NCBI RefSeq assembly: GCF_900112355.1
Contig: NZ_FOLM01000010.1
Coordinates: forward strand, 62,001-126,000
DNA: 64,000 nt
Origin: Streptomyces aidingensis
GTDB lineage: Bacteria > Actinomycetota > Actinomycetes > Streptomycetales > Streptomycetaceae
Direction: 5' to 3'
Shown: positions 1-6,773 of the stretch, piece by piece
How positions within the stretch are numbered: position 1 is the stretch's first letter
Layout: each line of letters begins with the position of its first letter
Program-made: the position numbers and the translations under genes
The notes under the pieces: generated by a model
Database searches by the model: none
Told to the model about the DNA's origin: nothing
Seen by the model: only the letters and a program-made list of their open reading frames with translations

Positions 1-2
1 AG

Positions 3-230
3 AAAGCCATCCATGCGTGGTGTGCCGAGAGAGGGCTGGACGCCGATGTGGTGTACCGGCAGATGGCCGAGACCTACAACGACGGCTACGCCGACCTCGG
101 CGAGCACCGGTTTCTGCGGCCGGTGCTGGCCCACATGCCCGGCGATATCGGGGGGCACTGCGTGCGGCCCATGGCCGCGCTGCTCGATCACCCCCTGGCC
201 GAGATGGTGACCCGTGGCCTCGATTCCTGA
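3..230 (+). CDS. C-terminal fragment of a nucleotide-sugar-dehydrogenase-like protein (phage cassette)
   Basis: The reading frame is open from the window edge, so only the last 75 residues are visible. They contain IGGHCVRP, which resembles the catalytic GGHC motif of UDP-ManNAc/UDP-glucose-type dehydrogenases; the preceding CAERGLDADVVY stretch fits the helical linker of such enzymes. The protein ends about 30 residues after the Cys, too short for the usual C-terminal UDP-binding domain, so it may be a shortened or divergent relative. The next gene starts inside its last codons (GTG at 214). Its place at the head of a glycosyltransferase and methyltransferase cassette suggests sugar-nucleotide supply, which is inference. 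Confidence 0.45.
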   Translation, partial: KAIHAWCAERGLDADVVYRQMAETYNDGYADLGEHRFLRPVLAHMPGDIGGHCVRPMAALLDHPLAEMVTRGLDS

Positions 231-882
231 GGTGCTTCACCGTATCTGGCTGGATGACCCGATGCCGCCGGAGTTCGAGGAGTACGGGCGGCGCTGGGCC
301 GAGCTGCACCCGGGGTGGGAGATCCGGGAGTGGCGCAGCTCGGCCGAGCTTCCGGTGCTGGCCACCCAGGACCTGTTCGACGCCGCGCGCGAGGTGTGTC
401 CGCGGGACTGGAAGCGGTTCCAGGCGGACCTGCTGCGCCTGGAGCTGCTGGACCAGTATGGCGGGGTGTATGTGGACACCGATGTGCAGCCGCTGCGGCC
501 GCTCGGGCCGCTGCTGGCGCAGGTCGGAGACCAGGCGTTCGTGCCGTGGTCGCCGAACCGGGGCGCGGGCGGGCGCAGGCTGCTGACGCAGTGCGTGCTC
601 GGTGCGCCGCCGGGGCACCGGTGGATCCGGGCGTGCATCGCCGGCATCCCCGACGCGGTCAGCCGGTACCGGGGGCGTCCGTTGGCGCAGATGGTCGGCC
701 CGCACCACGTCACCCGCGTGTGGGAGCAGAACCCGCAGGGCGTGACGGTGCTGGACGAGGAGCTGTTCGGGCCGCAGAGCAACCGCGCGCGGGACCGCGG
801 GCAGGCCCCCGACCTGTCGCGGTCCTACGCGTGGCACCGGTGGGCGAACACCCGGGACCGGCGGCGGGGAGGTGTGCGATGA
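214..882 (+). CDS. DxD glycosyltransferase (GT32-like), phage-encoded
   Basis: The 222-residue protein begins with IPEVLHRIWL and has GGVYVDTD at residues 83-90. Both are hallmarks of the sugar-binding DxD region family (capsular polysaccharide or Och1-type transferases), where the two Asp bind a metal and the nucleotide sugar. GTG at 214 is chosen because it overlaps the upstream stop by 17 bases and the His-Arg-Ile-Trp motif follows at once. Its stop overlaps the next start (ATGA), so it is translationally coupled to the methyltransferase. It has no signal peptide or membrane helix. Virion or cell-wall glycan decoration is the likely role, but the acceptor is unknown. Confidence 0.75.
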   Translation: MASIPEVLHRIWLDDPMPPEFEEYGRRWAELHPGWEIREWRSSAELPVLATQDLFDAAREVCPRDWKRFQADLLRLELLDQYGGVYVDTDVQPLRPLGPLLAQVGDQAFVPWSPNRGAGGRRLLTQCVLGAPPGHRWIRACIAGIPDAVSRYRGRPLAQMVGPHHVTRVWEQNPQGVTVLDEELFGPQSNRARDRGQAPDLSRSYAWHRWANTRDRRRGGVR

Positions 883-1829
883 CGTCGTATCAGCCTGTGT
901 GGCGCGGCGGGCAGGCCGTCGCCGAAGGGGAGCGGGAGTGCGCGGACCGGTGGGAGCCGATCCGCGAAGTCCTCGCCGCCGTGGAGCAGCCGTTCACGGT
1001 GCTGGACCTGGGCGCGGCGCAGGGCTACTTCTCGGCCCGGGCGGCGGAGGAGTTCGGCTGCCGCGTCTCCGCGATCGACTCCGACCGGGCGGTTGCGCAG
1101 GCGGCCAGTTCGCTGGTCACGCCGTATGTGCGGCGCGTCGACGCCTCCGGCCTGCGGCACATGGCCCGGCACGATGTGGTGCTGGCGCTGTCGGTGCTGC
1201 ACCACTTCGGCGACTGGCGTGCGGTGCTGCGGCAGGTGCGTGCCTGCCGGCGCTGGGCGGTGGTGGAGGTGCCGCACCCGGGCGAGCGGTGGCTGCGCTC
1301 GGCCGCCGCCCGGCACCAGCTGGCCGCGATTCATGACGCGGTCGCCGCGGTGGCCGAGCGCAGGCTGGGCGAGTTCGAGCGCACCGGCCGGGACGGCTCG
1401 CGGCACATGCGGCCGATGTACCTGCTGCGCGGCACCGTCCGCACGGTGGAGGGCGAGGTGTTCGGCGGCTCGGGCACCTGCTCGCGCAAGCTGCGCCCGC
1501 ACCTCCACGCCGCGGGCCTGGACCGGGAGCTGGGCTACCAGCCGTTCCCGGGCAGCCTGAACCTGCGCTGCAAGGAGCCGCCCGTCCTGGGGGCGCCGGC
1601 GGTGAACTGGCCCGGCCGCGTCGGCGGCAAGAGCCGGCCGTACTGGTTCTGGGAGGCGTGGGTCGGGAAGCTCGCGGTCCACGCCATGGACCCGGCCGGC
1701 CGCGGACACGGCCCCGACTGCATTGAGGTCGTCGCCCCCGTCCGTCTGCGGGACCGGCTGTCCCTGGCCGACGGCGACACCGTCCGCCTGGACGTCGAGA
1801 CCACCGAGAAGGGAGCGGACCATGGTTGA
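879..1829 (+). CDS. SAM methyltransferase fused to an archaeal riboflavin-kinase (RibK/DUF120)-like domain
   Basis: The 316-residue product has two parts. Residues 1-182 are a class I methyltransferase: VLDLGAAQGYFS (41-52) is motif I, SAIDSD (65-70) the ribose-binding acid, and VVLALSVLHHF (100-110) motif IV. Residues 184-308 read like the CTP-dependent riboflavin kinase fold of archaea: GEVFGGSGT (192-200), LGYQPFPGSLNLRC (218-231) and CIEVVAPVRLRDRLSLADGD (281-300) correspond to the GxG, PGTLNL and IEIIAPxxLRxxxxLxDGD blocks of Methanocaldococcus RibK, recalled from memory. The function of such a fusion in a phage is not known to me. ATG 879 overlaps the upstream stop and sits within a tight operon. 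Confidence 0.72.
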   Translation: MTSYQPVWRGGQAVAEGERECADRWEPIREVLAAVEQPFTVLDLGAAQGYFSARAAEEFGCRVSAIDSDRAVAQAASSLVTPYVRRVDASGLRHMARHDVVLALSVLHHFGDWRAVLRQVRACRRWAVVEVPHPGERWLRSAAARHQLAAIHDAVAAVAERRLGEFERTGRDGSRHMRPMYLLRGTVRTVEGEVFGGSGTCSRKLRPHLHAAGLDRELGYQPFPGSLNLRCKEPPVLGAPAVNWPGRVGGKSRPYWFWEAWVGKLAVHAMDPAGRGHGPDCIEVVAPVRLRDRLSLADGDTVRLDVETTEKGADHG

Positions 1830-2544
1830 CCGCTGGTCCCTGTCCCCGGCCGAGCGGGCCGCGCGGCGGGAGCGGGTGCGCCGCCGCGCCGCCGCCCGCG
1901 ACGCGCGGGTGCCGGAGGGCAAGACCTACACCCTACGCAAGCACCGCAAGTCCTTTCAGATGTGGGCGTGGCCGGGGAAGATCGCGGCCTGCCTGGAAGC
2001 CGGGAAGCCGTATGAGCAGCCGCTCCTGGAGCACATCTACGCCGAGGAATTCCGCGGTACCGCGGTCGATGCCGGCGCCAACCTCGGCAACCACAGCCTG
2101 TGGTTCGCCGTCATGTGCGGTTTGGACGTGGCGGCGTTCGAGCCGCTGTGGGCGCAGCAGCTGCGGCACAACGTGCAGCTCAACAACCTCGGCGAGCAGA
2201 TTCGGGTGGAGGCGGTCGCGCTCGGCGATGCGGACGGGGTGGCCGAGCACCAGGGCAAGGGGCGCCTGGAAACCGGCCGCGGCCAGCTGCCGGTGCGGCG
2301 CCTGGACGACTACGGCCTGACCGGCGTCTCCCTGATCAAGGCGGATGTGGAGGGCATGGAGCCGGCGGTGCTGCGCGGCGGGGAGGCCACTATCCGCCGC
2401 GACCGGCCGGTCATCTTCGCCGAGGCCTGGAACGGCACAGCCCACGAAGCTCTTGGGCAAGTGCTGGAGCCGTGGGGCTATTCGATGACGCGGCGCTTCA
2501 AGTCCAGAGGCGTGGCGACCGCGGTGGAGAGGTGGGACGGGTGA
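1822..2544 (+). CDS. FkbM-family methyltransferase
   Basis: The 240-residue protein has TAVDAGANLGNHS at about 80-92 (SAM-binding motif I) and LIKADVEGMEPAVLRG near residue 175, the signature KxDVEGxE of FkbM methyltransferases, which commonly O-methylate sugars. The first 35 residues are Arg-rich. ATG 1822 overlaps the end of the previous gene by 8 bases, and its TGA overlaps the GTG of the next gene, so five consecutive genes are co-translated. Methylation of a glycan built by the neighbouring transferases is the simplest reading, but this is inference. Confidence 0.8.
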   Translation: MVDRWSLSPAERAARRERVRRRAAARDARVPEGKTYTLRKHRKSFQMWAWPGKIAACLEAGKPYEQPLLEHIYAEEFRGTAVDAGANLGNHSLWFAVMCGLDVAAFEPLWAQQLRHNVQLNNLGEQIRVEAVALGDADGVAEHQGKGRLETGRGQLPVRRLDDYGLTGVSLIKADVEGMEPAVLRGGEATIRRDRPVIFAEAWNGTAHEALGQVLEPWGYSMTRRFKSRGVATAVERWDG

Positions 2545-3341
2545 GCGTGTCCCTGTCGGTGGCGGTGATGGCCCACCCCAAGCGCCGGCACTTCGTCGCC
2601 GAGCTCACCGCGGCGCTGGACGTGGAGGCGCCGGTGGTGTGGGACGAGCGCAACGACCGGTGGGACACCGGCCGCCGCTCCCTCCTCGCCCACGACCCGC
2701 AGGCCAGTCACCACCTGGTGGTGCAGGACGATGCGGTCGTCTGCCGCGACCTCGCCGCCGCCGCCGCTCGTGCCGCGGAGGCGGCCGGGGAGCGGCCGGT
2801 GGCCCTGTACACGGGGCGGGTGCGGCCCTACCGGGCGCGGGTGGCGCAGGCCATCGAGGGCGCCCGGGCGGCCGGTGCGACGTGGCTGGAGATGGAAGGC
2901 CCCTGGTGGGGCGTGGCGCTGGTCATCCCCACAGCCCACATCCCCGACCTGGTCGCATGGGGCGACGGCCGCCCCGACGTGCCGAACTACGACAAGCGCA
3001 TCGCCCGCTGGTACGGCCACCAGGGCATTGCCTGCTGGTACAGCATTCCGTCCCTGGTGGACCACCGCAGCGTGGCCGAGAACCCCTCCCTGGTGCCCGG
3101 GCGCACCGGGGACCGGCACGCCCACTGCTTCATCGGGCACGGCTCCTCGGGCCTGGACGTCGAGTGGTCCACCTGGGCCTTCCGGGCCGCTCAGGAGGAG
3201 CGTGACCTGCGGCGGCAGGTGCGGGAAGCACGCCGGGACCAGAAGATCCAGGCGCGGCGGCTGCGGCTTGAGGCCCGCGCGGCGCGCGCGGCCCGGCCGA
3301 GGGTGGTGAGCGCGGATGCCGGCGCTGGCAACACAGGCTGA
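2541..3341 (+). CDS. Phage glycosyltransferase (GT25-like)
   Basis: This 266-residue protein opens with SVAVMAHPKRR, then has WDERNDRWDTGRRSL and HLVVQDDAVVCRDL, a pattern I associate with the GT25-like transferases that sit beside capsid and head genes in many actinophages. QDDA is the probable acidic metal or nucleotide site. The last 45 residues are strongly basic and helical (RRQVREARRDQKIQARR) and may bind nucleic acid or the virion. GTG 2541 overlaps the upstream stop; GTG 2547 is an alternative. The start of the head-tail connector gene lies inside its end, which ties this cassette to the virion genes. Confidence 0.6.
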   Translation: MSVSLSVAVMAHPKRRHFVAELTAALDVEAPVVWDERNDRWDTGRRSLLAHDPQASHHLVVQDDAVVCRDLAAAAARAAEAAGERPVALYTGRVRPYRARVAQAIEGARAAGATWLEMEGPWWGVALVIPTAHIPDLVAWGDGRPDVPNYDKRIARWYGHQGIACWYSIPSLVDHRSVAENPSLVPGRTGDRHAHCFIGHGSSGLDVEWSTWAFRAAQEERDLRRQVREARRDQKIQARRLRLEARAARAARPRVVSADAGAGNTG

Positions 3342-3957
3342 CCTGGAGGCCCGGCTGGGCCGGCCGCTGACGGCGGAGGAGCAGGCGCGGGCGGGCGCGC
3401 TGCTGGCGGGGGCATCGGCCCGGGTCCGCGCCTATACGCGGCAGGAGTTCGACCTCGTCCATGGCGACGTGGTGGTGCTGCGGCCGGTCGGCACGGTGGT
3501 GCGGCTGCCGCAGCGGCCCGTCCTCGCGGTGTCGTCCGTGGTCGCCCTCGGCGGGGCGGAGACGATCCCGGACATCACACTCCCGGGCGGGGCGTGGACG
3601 TGGGACGGCGCGGACAAGGTCGACATCTGGCCGCCCGATCAGGGGTGGCTGCTGAGCCTGCCCGAGTCGTGGTCCTCCGGGTGGGGCGGTGTGGACTCCT
3701 ACCGCGTCACCTACGACCACGGCTACGCCACGATACCGGAGCAGGTGGTCGAGGCGGTGTGCGCGATGGTGCTGCGCAGTCTGCTGTCGCCGTCGCTGGC
3801 GCCGGGCATGGTGTCCGAGCGGATCGGCAACTACTCCTACCAGATGCAGCAGGGCGGCGGCGCGGCCGGGGCGACGGTGTCCATGACGGAGGACGACCGG
3901 GATCTGCTGCGGGACTTCCGGGTGCGCGCCACGACGATCCAGACCAGGGCGCGGTGA
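3316..3957 (+). CDS. Phage head-tail connector protein (gp6/gp15-like)
   Basis: The 213-residue protein has the usual plan of adaptor proteins in siphophages: an N-terminal helical pair with LEARLGRPLTAEEQARAGAL, a variable beta-rich centre with several Trp, and a late helix (VVEAVCAMVLRSL). Such proteins form the ring that docks onto the portal after DNA packaging. Position directly before a run of short head-closure and tail genes supports the call. The start overlaps the preceding glycosyltransferase gene by 26 bases, showing that the two cassettes are transcribed together. Confidence 0.7.
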   Translation: MPALATQADLEARLGRPLTAEEQARAGALLAGASARVRAYTRQEFDLVHGDVVVLRPVGTVVRLPQRPVLAVSSVVALGGAETIPDITLPGGAWTWDGADKVDIWPPDQGWLLSLPESWSSGWGGVDSYRVTYDHGYATIPEQVVEAVCAMVLRSLLSPSLAPGMVSERIGNYSYQMQQGGGAAGATVSMTEDDRDLLRDFRVRATTIQTRAR

Positions 3958-3960
3958 CGC

Positions 3961-4329
3961 GTGAGTACCGCGATCCCCGCGGGCCTGATGCCGCAGACCC
4001 TGACGCAGGTCCGCCCGGTGGAAATCACCGACGGGTACGGGTCGCAGGAGTGGGACTACGGGCCGGACGCGACCCGCACCGAGATCACCGGGTGGCTGCA
4101 GCAGGACCAGCGGCAGGCTGTGACCGGCGGCATTACCGAGGGCCGGGACCCGCAGCGCGAGAAGTGGCTGCTGATCACCAATCATACGGATGTGCGGGCA
4201 CTGGACCGCTACGAGTGGAGCGGGCCGGCGGGCGCGGTGGTGTTCGAGACCGACGGGCCGCCGGCGCCGGTGTTCACCCCGCGGGGCTTCCACCACAGCG
4301 AGGTCGCCCTGCGGATCCTCACCGGCTGA
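3961..4329 (+). CDS. Putative head-tail stopper/joining protein
   Basis: This is a 122-residue beta-rich protein with a GTG start three bases after the upstream stop. Size and position, second gene after the adaptor and before the gp10-like gene, match the head-closure (stopper) proteins of HK97/SPP1-like phages. The sequence VEITDGYGSQEWDYG and a central TGGITEGRDPQ loop have no catalytic look. The assignment rests on synteny more than on motif, so it could be another neck component. Confidence 0.5.
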   Translation: MSTAIPAGLMPQTLTQVRPVEITDGYGSQEWDYGPDATRTEITGWLQQDQRQAVTGGITEGRDPQREKWLLITNHTDVRALDRYEWSGPAGAVVFETDGPPAPVFTPRGFHHSEVALRILTG

Positions 4330-4350
4330 CGACGCAAGAGGAGGCAGGCT

Positions 4351-4623
4351 ATGAGCGGTGTGCGGTTTCGTCTGAACGGGCGCGGGGTGCGGGAGCTGCT
4401 GCGCTCCGAGGGTGTGCGGCAGGATCTGGAGCGGCGTGCGGAGGCGGTGGCGCAGCAGGTCCGCGGCCGTGCGCCGGGGGTGCTTTCGGCCCATCCGGGC
4501 GGGATCGCCGCGGACTCCTACACCGGCCGCGGGAGGGCGGGCGCCACGGTGATCGGTGTGCCGCTGGATTACGAGGAGGAGCACCGGCCGCTGGGCGGCG
4601 CGATCGACGCGGCGAGGGACTGA
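4351..4623 (+). CDS. HK97 gp10-like neck/tail-completion protein
   Basis: The 90-residue protein starts with an amphipathic helix LNGRGVRELLRSEGVRQDLERRAEAVAQQV followed by a short basic and Gly-rich part, as in the HK97-gp10_like family that completes the tail end facing the head. AGAGGCAGG upstream is a good ribosome-binding site. It lies between the stopper-like and tail-terminator-like genes, the usual position for gp10. Confidence 0.6.
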   Translation: MSGVRFRLNGRGVRELLRSEGVRQDLERRAEAVAQQVRGRAPGVLSAHPGGIAADSYTGRGRAGATVIGVPLDYEEEHRPLGGAIDAARD

Positions 4624-4625
4624 CC

Positions 4626-4844
4626 ATGGACACCCCGGAGCTGCGTGTGCCCGGGCACATCGAGGTCGTCGGTCAGGGGCGGCAGGCGGTGCTTCGGGTC
4701 GACGGCGAGGACTTCCCCTACGTCGTGGCGGACGGCACGGTGACGGTGCGGGTGGCGCCCGGCGAGATGCCGTCGGTGACGCTGACACTCCTGGCGGACC
4801 GGGTGACCGTGGATGACCGGCTGCCCTGGGCCGTGGAGGAGTGA
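4626..4844 (+). CDS. Small phage protein of unknown function
   Basis: Start ATG 4626 lies two bases after the upstream stop, and the stop overlaps the next start region. The 72-residue product is acidic and beta-rich with repeated Val-Thr pairs (TVTVRVAPGEMPSVTLTLL). I do not recognise it. Tight packing between neck genes suggests a structural or assembly accessory. Frame and codon use match the neighbours, with a G or C almost always at third positions. Confidence 0.55.
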   Translation: MDTPELRVPGHIEVVGQGRQAVLRVDGEDFPYVVADGTVTVRVAPGEMPSVTLTLLADRVTVDDRLPWAVEE

Positions 4845-5260
4845 TGGCGTGGCCCGACGCGACCGGTCTGGTCATCGCCTACCTCGGCCCGGTCGTCGCC
4901 CCCGTGGCGGTGGCGGCCAGGGTGCCGCAGCAGTCCGCGCCGCGCGAACCGCTGGTGCAGGTCCGGCGCGCCGGCGGCCCGGCGCTGCCCCCAGTGCGGG
5001 ACCGGGCCCGGCTGGACATCTGGACGTGGCAGACCACCGACGACCTTGCGATGGACCTGGCCCTCCAGGTGCGGGCAGCGGTGTGGGCGTTGTCCGGCAC
5101 CACGCTCCTGGGCGGCGTGACCTGCTACCGGGTGGGTGAGTTCCTCGGCCCGCGGCACGCTGATGACCCGGAGTCGACCACGCCGCGGGTGTGGGCGACC
5201 TACGAGCTTGACCTGCGGGCGGACCAGGTGATCCAGCCCGCCCCCACGATCTGGCCCTGA
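4841..5260 (+). CDS. Putative tail terminator protein
   Basis: The product is 139 residues from GTG 4841, or 138 from ATG 4844. It has a central LDIWTWQTTDDLAMDLALQVRAAVWAL stretch of the type seen in siphophage tail terminators and tail-completion proteins, which cap the tail tube at the head-proximal end. It is the last gene before the major tail protein, the expected place. The call is based on gene order and fold-like composition, not on a catalytic motif. Confidence 0.55.
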   Translation: MMAWPDATGLVIAYLGPVVAPVAVAARVPQQSAPREPLVQVRRAGGPALPPVRDRARLDIWTWQTTDDLAMDLALQVRAAVWALSGTTLLGGVTCYRVGEFLGPRHADDPESTTPRVWATYELDLRADQVIQPAPTIWP

Positions 5261-5338
5261 CCGGCTGACGCTTCATTCCCCCCGGCCGCACCCGGGGCGA
5301 CCAGAGAACTGACTGATCGCCCATGGAGGTGCATCACC

Positions 5339-5905
5339 ATGACGCTCGACGCCACCCAGGTGAGGGTGGGAATCACCGGGGAGGTCTACCGGGCGCCTGC
5401 CGGAACCGCCGCCCCGACCGGCCCGACGACGGCCCTGGACGCGGCCTTTGAGGGCCTGGGCTACGTCTCCGAGGACGGGGTGACCGAGGCTCACGACGAC
5501 TCGGTGGACAACATCGTCGCCTGGCAGGGCGCCACGGTGGTGCGCTCCGCCGTCACCGAGTCCGTGATGACGCTGGCTTTCACCCTCATCCAGACCAACA
5601 CCGTCACCCTGGAGACTTTCCACCGCGGCTCGACGATGACCGAGCCCACGCCCGGGGTGTTCAAGCTGGAGGTCAAGCCGCCGACCGCCGACCCGGGTGT
5701 GTGGGTGCTGGATGTGATCGACGGCGACAAGCACGAGCGGATCTACCTCGGCAACGCGGAGATCACCGAGCGCGGCGAGCTGATGTACGCCAACGGGGAG
5801 CCGATCGGCTATCCCATCACCATCACCGCCTACCCCGACACGGACGGCAACCTCGCGGTGAAGTGGTCGGACGACCCTGCGTGGGGCGAGTCTCTCGGCT
5901 CCTGA
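5339..5905 (+). CDS. Major tail tube protein
   Basis: This 188-residue protein is rich in beta strands and Thr/Val, with LGYVSEDGVTEAHDDSVDNI near residue 40 and AWQGATVVRSAVTE after it. That pattern (lgyvsedG, D.....i..wqG) is typical of tail tube proteins of actinophage siphoviruses. ATGGAGGTGC just upstream is a strong ribosome-binding site, as expected for a highly expressed gene. A strong hairpin follows the stop (5933-5969). It is followed by the frameshifted tail chaperones, which fits the call. Confidence 0.8.
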   Translation: MTLDATQVRVGITGEVYRAPAGTAAPTGPTTALDAAFEGLGYVSEDGVTEAHDDSVDNIVAWQGATVVRSAVTESVMTLAFTLIQTNTVTLETFHRGSTMTEPTPGVFKLEVKPPTADPGVWVLDVIDGDKHERIYLGNAEITERGELMYANGEPIGYPITITAYPDTDGNLAVKWSDDPAWGESLGS

Positions 5906-5932
5906 CCACACGCATCTGCCGTATCCACAGAC

Positions 5933-5969
5933 CTGCCCGGGGCCGGGTGTGCGGACCCGCCCCGGGCAG
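5933..5969 (+). terminator. Strong hairpin after the major tail gene
   Basis: The arms CTGCCCGGGG (5933-5942) and CCCCGGGCAG (5960-5969) are perfectly complementary, with a further CGGGT/ACCCG pair inside. There is no T run. Such hairpins after major tail genes probably lower transcription into the chaperone genes or stabilise the upstream mRNA end. Confidence 0.6.
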
Positions 5970-6017
5970 CCCCCTCACCTCCGCACACCCATCCGCACAC
6001 CAGCAAGGGAGCACGTC

Positions 6018-6410
6018 ATGGGCTACGACGCCGATGCGGCAGCCGCGCGAATCGCGGCCCGCGGGGACTTCACGTTCACCTGGAAGGGCACCGAGCACGC
6101 GGTGCCGCCGATCACCGCGCTGCCCATCGGGGCCGCGAAAGCTTTCGTCGCGTCCCTTCCCGAGGGAGACGACGACGCGGCGGCGATCGCCTCCTTCGAC
6201 CGGCTGCCCGACCTCTGGCCCGAGGACGCCTACCAGGCGCTGATGGAGACCCCGGGGGAGGTCAGCATCGAGATCGTCAAAGCGTGGGTCAACCACCGGC
6301 CCGAAGAGGCGGCCGGAGGTGACCCGGGAAAATCCGGCTCGCGCTCGCCGTCGCGCTCGACCCGGCCCGCTGGCACGCAGCGGAAGCGGACCTCGCGCTC
6401 CGCGGCATAG
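6018..6410 (+). CDS. Tail assembly chaperone, short form (G-like)
   Basis: ATG 6018 opens a 130-residue product whose first 105 residues (MGYDADAAAARIAARGDFTF and onward) are shared with the longer frameshifted form. After the slippery site the zero frame is Arg/Ser-rich (SGSRSPSRSTRPAGTQRKR), low in complexity and unlike a folded domain, as is usual for the end of the G protein. Such proteins bind the tape measure during tail assembly and are absent from the virion. An upstream ATG at 5949 would add 23 Pro-rich residues and is less likely. Confidence 0.75.
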   Translation: MGYDADAAAARIAARGDFTFTWKGTEHAVPPITALPIGAAKAFVASLPEGDDDAAAIASFDRLPDLWPEDAYQALMETPGEVSIEIVKAWVNHRPEEAAGGDPGKSGSRSPSRSTRPAGTQRKRTSRSAA

Positions 6411-6727
6411 ACGCCGAGCGGCTGCCGGTCACGCAATGGGCCGCGTGCGTGCGGGGCCTGCTGGCCGACCCCACCAGCCTGCTGGCCAAGGCGTGCGGAG
6501 CCGACGGCTACACCCTGGACCAGCACCTGCTGATGCTGATCCTCGATGCGCTGCGGACCGCTAACTGGATGCGGTCCCGGGACGGGCAGAAAGGGCGGAA
6601 CCGGCCCAAGCCCGTGTCCCCGCTGGCCCGCAAGAAGGGGCGCCGGATCGGCCGCACCACCCGCTCCCCGCAGCAGGTCGCCGCCTACCTCGCCTCGATC
6701 GGGCCGCCTCGTAAGTCCGTCACCTGA
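6018..6727 (+). CDS. Tail assembly chaperone GT fusion made by programmed -1 frameshift
   Basis: At 6326-6332 the sequence is G GGA AAA in the correct phase (codons GGA 6327-6329, AAA 6330-6332). Slipping back one base puts translation in the frame read from 6332, which runs without stop to TGA at 6725-6727. The fused product is about 236 residues. The downstream part (ALDPARWHAAEADL, WAACVRGLLADPTSLLAKA, MRSRDGQKGRNRPKP) looks like a genuine domain. The frame has no good independent start near the junction. This is the conserved arrangement of tail chaperone genes immediately before the tape measure gene. Confidence 0.8.
6326..6332 (+). other. Slippery heptamer G GGA AAA for -1 frameshift
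   Basis: The heptamer fits X XXY YYZ in the zero frame of the chaperone gene. After a -1 slip the tRNAs re-pair with GGG and AAA. The following GC-rich CCGGCTCGCGCTCGCCGTCG tract could form structure, but no clear stem or pseudoknot was worked out. A similar site is common at this position in tailed phages. Confidence 0.8.
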
Positions 6728-6773
6728 CTGGCCCTCGCTGGCTGGCCTCCGAGCAGGCAGGGGGTGAGGCCGG

